From: Marinilongibacter aquaticus
GTDB lineage: Bacteria > Bacteroidota > Bacteroidia > Cytophagales > Spirosomataceae
Assembly (NCBI RefSeq): GCF_020149935.1
Contig: NZ_CP083757.1
Location: forward strand, 1,364,001-1,428,000
Direction: 5' to 3'
Length of the DNA: 64,000 nt
The notes beneath the pieces are model-generated. The model ran no database searches. It worked only from the letters and a program-made list of their open reading frames with translations, and had not been told where the DNA came from. The translations under genes were made by a program, and so were the position numbers. Shown piece by piece: positions 61,605-64,000 of the stretch (the first letter of the stretch is position 1; each line of letters begins with the position of its first letter).

Positions 61605-62729
61605 TTACAATACGCCCTTTGTACTGGGCAGAGAATCCATGGCCTGAATGTCGCGGCTGATGGCCATTTTGATGGCCTTGGCCCAAGCCTTGAATATCGC
61701 CTCTATTTTATGATGCTCGTTGTCGCCCTCGCATTTGATGTTCAAATTGCATTTCGAGCTATCGGAAAAAGATTTAAAGAAATGCATAAACATTTCCGTG
61801 GGCATTTCGCCTACTTTTTCACGCTTGAATTCCGCATCCCAAACCAACCAAGGCCTGCCCGAAAAATCGATGGCCACTTGGGCTAAGGCTTCATCCATCG
61901 GTAAAAGGAACCCGTAACGGTTGGTGCCCTTTTTGTCGCCCAATGCTTTCAAAAATGCTTCACCCAAAGCCAAAGCCGTATCTTCAATAGTATGGTGCTC
62001 GTCGATGTGCAAATCGCCCTTCACCTTAATCGTGATATCCGCACCCGAATGCTTGGCAAGTTGGTCGAGCATATGATCAAAGAAACCAATACCGGTATCC
62101 ATTTGAGCGGCTCCTTTCCCATCCAAATTCACTTTAACATAAATCTCGGTTTCTTTGGTATCGCGTTGCACTTCAGCAATTCGCTCGGGAAGTTTCAGAA
62201 AGGCATAAATTTCGTCCCAATCGGCGGTAGTCAAAGCACACGCGGCTTGCTGCTCTTTACTGGCTTCTGGAGAAACCTCAGCAGCTATATGAATGCCCTT
62301 GGCACCCAAATTCACGGCCAATTGTATATCGCTGAGACGATCGCCAATGACAAAGCTATTGGTCAAATCATAATCGGGATTATCCAAATAGGCCGTCAAC
62401 ATACCCGTACGCGGTTTGCGGGTTTCGGCATTTTCGTGCTCAAAAGTACGGTCGATAAACACTTGGTCAAAATGAATTTGTTCGCCTTCTAAAGTAGTCA
62501 TCATTTTCTGATGTGCAGGCCAGAAGGTTTCCTCCGGGAATGAATCGGTACCCAAACCGTCTTGATTGGTCACCATCACCAATTCGTAATCGGTTTCCTC
62601 TGCAATTTTTCTTAAAACCGACAAGACCTTGGGGTAGAACTCGAGTTTTTCAAGGGAATCTACTTGAAAGTCAATGGGTGGTTCGACAATAATGGTGCCG
62701 TCGCGATCGATAAACAGTACTTTTTTCAT
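61605..62729 (-). CDS. hisB: Bifunctional histidinol-phosphatase / imidazoleglycerol-phosphate dehydratase
   Basis: A 374-residue fusion enzyme of histidine synthesis. The N-terminal HAD-type histidinol-phosphatase begins with FIDRDGT near residue 5; the C-terminal imidazoleglycerol-phosphate dehydratase (about 175-374) has [19 protein letters not shown] and [13 protein letters not shown], the manganese-binding His clusters, and a second His cluster near the end ([15 protein letters not shown]). The ATG at 62729 is chosen because it starts right before the HAD motif; the frame extends to 62759. The rest of the his operon is not in the window. Confidence 0.97.
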   Translation of the reverse strand: MKKVLFIDRDGTIIVEPPIDFQVDSLEKLEFYPKVLSVLRKIAEETDYELVMVTNQDGLGTDSFPEETFWPAHQKMMTTLEGEQIHFDQVFIDRTFEHENAETRKPRTGMLTAYLDNPDYDLTNSFVIGDRLSDIQLAVNLGAKGIHIAAEVSPEASKEQQAACALTTADWDEIYAFLKLPERIAEVQRDTKETEIYVKVNLDGKGAAQMDTGIGFFDHMLDQLAKHSGADITIKVKGDLHIDEHHTIEDTALALGEAFLKALGDKKGTNRYGFLLPMDEALAQVAIDFSGRPWLVWDAEFKREKVGEMPTEMFMHFFKSFSDSSKCNLNIKCEGDNEHHKIEAIFKAWAKAIKMAISRDIQAMDSLPSTKGVL

Positions 62730-62932
62730 GCAATATTTAAATTCATTCCTTTGCGGCAAAAGTACTGATCTTCACCTTAAATACGCCAGTATGGCCAGCG
62801 AATTCGCTGAAAACTTTCTAATAATCAGTGCAAAAATGGAATTGCACACCAGCGATTTGCATTTAAAAGCGAATTTAGCATGAATTAATACGCTTATTCC
62901 AAGAAATAGAACACAATCCAAGACACACCTAA

Positions 62933-62960
62933 TTGCTTTAAAATAAATTCATTACCTTTG
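62933..62960 (+). promoter_or_regulatory. Promoter of the DEAD-box helicase
   Basis: TTG at 62933-62935, a 17-bp spacer, then TACCTTTG at 62953-62960, an exact -7 match. The predicted leader to the ATG at 63151 is about 185 nt. Confidence 0.6.
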
Positions 62961-62965
62961 CAGCG

Positions 62966-63150
62966 ATTTTGAAAAACTCGTTCAATATCTCTGACGCGAC
63001 ATTGGCATTCAAGGGGACCGCAATCTAGGGTCCGATTCCATTTCAGAGCAGCAACGGGTTTCCGTGATGTTCACGACAGGGCGTGTCGCAATCGCCTCCA
63101 AATATTTAAAACAATCTGGGCTGAAAGCAGAGCAGCCTAAAGCAATTTTT
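62966..63150 (+). promoter_or_regulatory. Structured 5' leader of the helicase mRNA
   Basis: About 185 nt, GC-richer than the preceding DNA. It can form several short hairpins: 63015-63019 with 63029-63033; 63054-63057 with 63062-63065; 63063-63067 with 63071-63075; 63075-63078 with 63084-63087; and 63119-63123 with 63133-63137 next to the start codon. The second and third share bases, so they are mutually exclusive. The downstream gene is of a cold-induced type in other bacteria, which suits a temperature- or helicase-sensitive leader. The frame is open from 62995, but no coding pattern is evident. Confidence 0.45.
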
Positions 63151-64000
63151 ATGCAAACAGTTAAGTTCAATGAACTTCCTGTGTCTGACTATATCCTTCA
63201 GGCAGTGGAAGAAATGGGTTGGGAAAACGCTTCACCGATCCAAAGTCAGGCAATTCCAGCGGTGCTCAATGGACGCGATGTCATCGGTCAGGCCCAAACT
63301 GGAACAGGGAAAACAGCCGCCTTCGGCATTCCGGCAATTGAATCGGTAGATGTGGATCACAAAGCCACCCAAGTATTGATCCTTTGCCCTACTCGCGAGT
63401 TGGCTCTTCAAGTGAAAGAGCAGATGTACTTGCTTTCGAAATACAAAAAGGGTCTTTTGGTAACCTGTATATATGGTGGTGAGTCGTATGAACGACAATT
63501 CCGCGATTTGAAACGCGGAGCACATATCGTGGTGGGTACGCCTGGGCGTATCATGGACCACTTGGACCGCAAAACCTTGCAATTGAGCGACCTAAAAATG
63601 ATGGTGCTCGATGAAGCCGACGAAATGTTGAATATGGGTTTCCGCGAAGACATCGAAACCATTTTGAGCCAAGCTCCCGAAGAAAGACAAACTGTGCTCT
63701 TTTCGGCCACAATGTCCAAAGAGATTTTGAGCATCACCAAGCGTTTCCAAAATGATCCGCATATCATTAAAGTGACACGTGAAGAAGTGACCAACGACAA
63801 CATCGAGCAGCTTGTGTTCAATGTGCGTCGCGATGCCAAAACCGAAGCCATGTGCCGTCTTATCGATGTGCACAATTTGAAATTGATCCTTGTATTCTGT
63901 AATACCAAATCGAAGGTAGACGAGGTGGCCATGGAATTGCAAGCCCGCGGACATGCCGCCGAAGGACTTCACGGCGACCTTCGCCAAGGAGCTCGTACAC
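63151..64000 (+). CDS. DEAD-box RNA helicase, N-terminal part
   Basis: The first 283 residues of a DEAD-box ATP-dependent RNA helicase; the frame runs off the right edge. Motifs in order: Q motif (SPIQSQAIP), I (AQTGTGKT), Ia (PTRELALQV), Ib (TPGRIMDHL), II (DEAD), III (SAT), and the start of the second RecA domain (IFCNTK-like strand LVFCNTKSK and GLHGDLRQ). Such enzymes unwind RNA in ribosome assembly, mRNA decay and cold adaptation. The ATG at 63151 is chosen because the protein then starts with the family-like VKFNELPVSDYI; an ATG at 63067 in frame would add 28 residues of no recognised pattern. Confidence 0.95.
   Translation, partial: MQTVKFNELPVSDYILQAVEEMGWENASPIQSQAIPAVLNGRDVIGQAQTGTGKTAAFGIPAIESVDVDHKATQVLILCPTRELALQVKEQMYLLSKYKKGLLVTCIYGGESYERQFRDLKRGAHIVVGTPGRIMDHLDRKTLQLSDLKMMVLDEADEMLNMGFREDIETILSQAPEERQTVLFSATMSKEILSITKRFQNDPHIIKVTREEVTNDNIEQLVFNVRRDAKTEAMCRLIDVHNLKLILVFCNTKSKVDEVAMELQARGHAAEGLHGDLRQGART

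Larger units (their letters stand above)
62730..63150. other. Gap between hisB and the DEAD-box helicase
   Basis: 421 bp. It holds the hisB upstream region, an AT-rich stretch, the helicase promoter (62933-62960) and a structured leader (62961-63150). I see no other gene. Confidence 0.65.

Noticed and set aside
62995-63150. Upstream extension of the helicase reading frame, including an in-frame ATG at 63067.
   Set aside because: The extension lies in the predicted leader and has no helicase-family pattern; the ATG at 63151 gives the usual N-terminus. It is kept only as an alternative.

Overview
The window looks like a chromosomal segment of a Bacteroidota bacterium, most likely order Cytophagales; I cannot name the genus. 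The reasons are a SusC/SusD pair, families largely confined to this phylum (DUF4290, the DUF3276 PUR-like protein, an RprX/RprY-like two-component pair, a CzcA-type pump fused to its outer-membrane channel), and repeated Bacteroidota-type -7 promoter elements (TAnnTTTG) in place of sigma70 boxes. I found no rRNA, tRNA, CRISPR array, insertion sequence or prophage. Both edges cut a gene: a flippase-like membrane protein on the left and a DEAD-box RNA helicase on the right.

Layout. 1-1.4 kb: membrane protein end and a zinc metallopeptidase. 1.4-11.5 kb: periplasmic oxidation functions, namely a five-module ThuA/PQQ-sugar-dehydrogenase/PKD/cytochrome c protein, a divergent Nudix-type regulator with a clear candidate operator between them, and a minus-strand cluster of one 2Fe-2S subunit flanked by two Tat-exported molybdenum hydroxylase large subunits. 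11.7-15.6 kb: aldo/keto reductase, AraC regulator coupled to a barrel-like protein, CvpA, YqeY. 15.7-22.6 kb: pdxJ, then a heavy-metal efflux operon (His-rich periplasmic protein, RND pump fused to TolC-like channel, lipoprotein adaptor). 22.9-29.2 kb: SusC, SusD and a purple-acid-phosphatase-like enzyme. 29.3-33.0 kb: two paralogous repeat proteins ending in peptidase S74 domains, sharing 287 identical bases. 33.2-48.2 kb: mostly housekeeping (YbjQ, DinB, GHL10 glycosidase-like, DUF4290, murA, ywbE, mutS, GH63-like glucosidase, birA, rsfS, ftsH, DUF58, RlpA). 48.4-62.7 kb: PUR-like protein, oxidoreductase, DUF3050, an AT-rich pair of orphan genes, a sodium/solute symporter, two two-component systems, a zinc-ribbon/alpha-CTD-like protein, DUF937, histidine phosphatase, ExbB/ExbD-like pair, Na+/H+ antiporter, hisB. 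62.9-64 kb: a structured leader followed by the helicase.

How the parts fit: outer-membrane uptake (SusCD), inner-membrane energisation (ExbB/ExbD-like), exported oxidoreductases and metal efflux describe an aerobic, nutrient-scavenging Gram-negative with elaborate envelope traffic. The points most worth a second look are the Nudix regulator with a degenerate catalytic box and a palindrome between divergent promoters, the internal signal-peptide-like segment in the pump-channel fusion, MurA with Asp in place of the fosfomycin-target Cys, the homogenised S74 domains, the orphan gene pair at 50.5-51.4 kb and the helicase leader.
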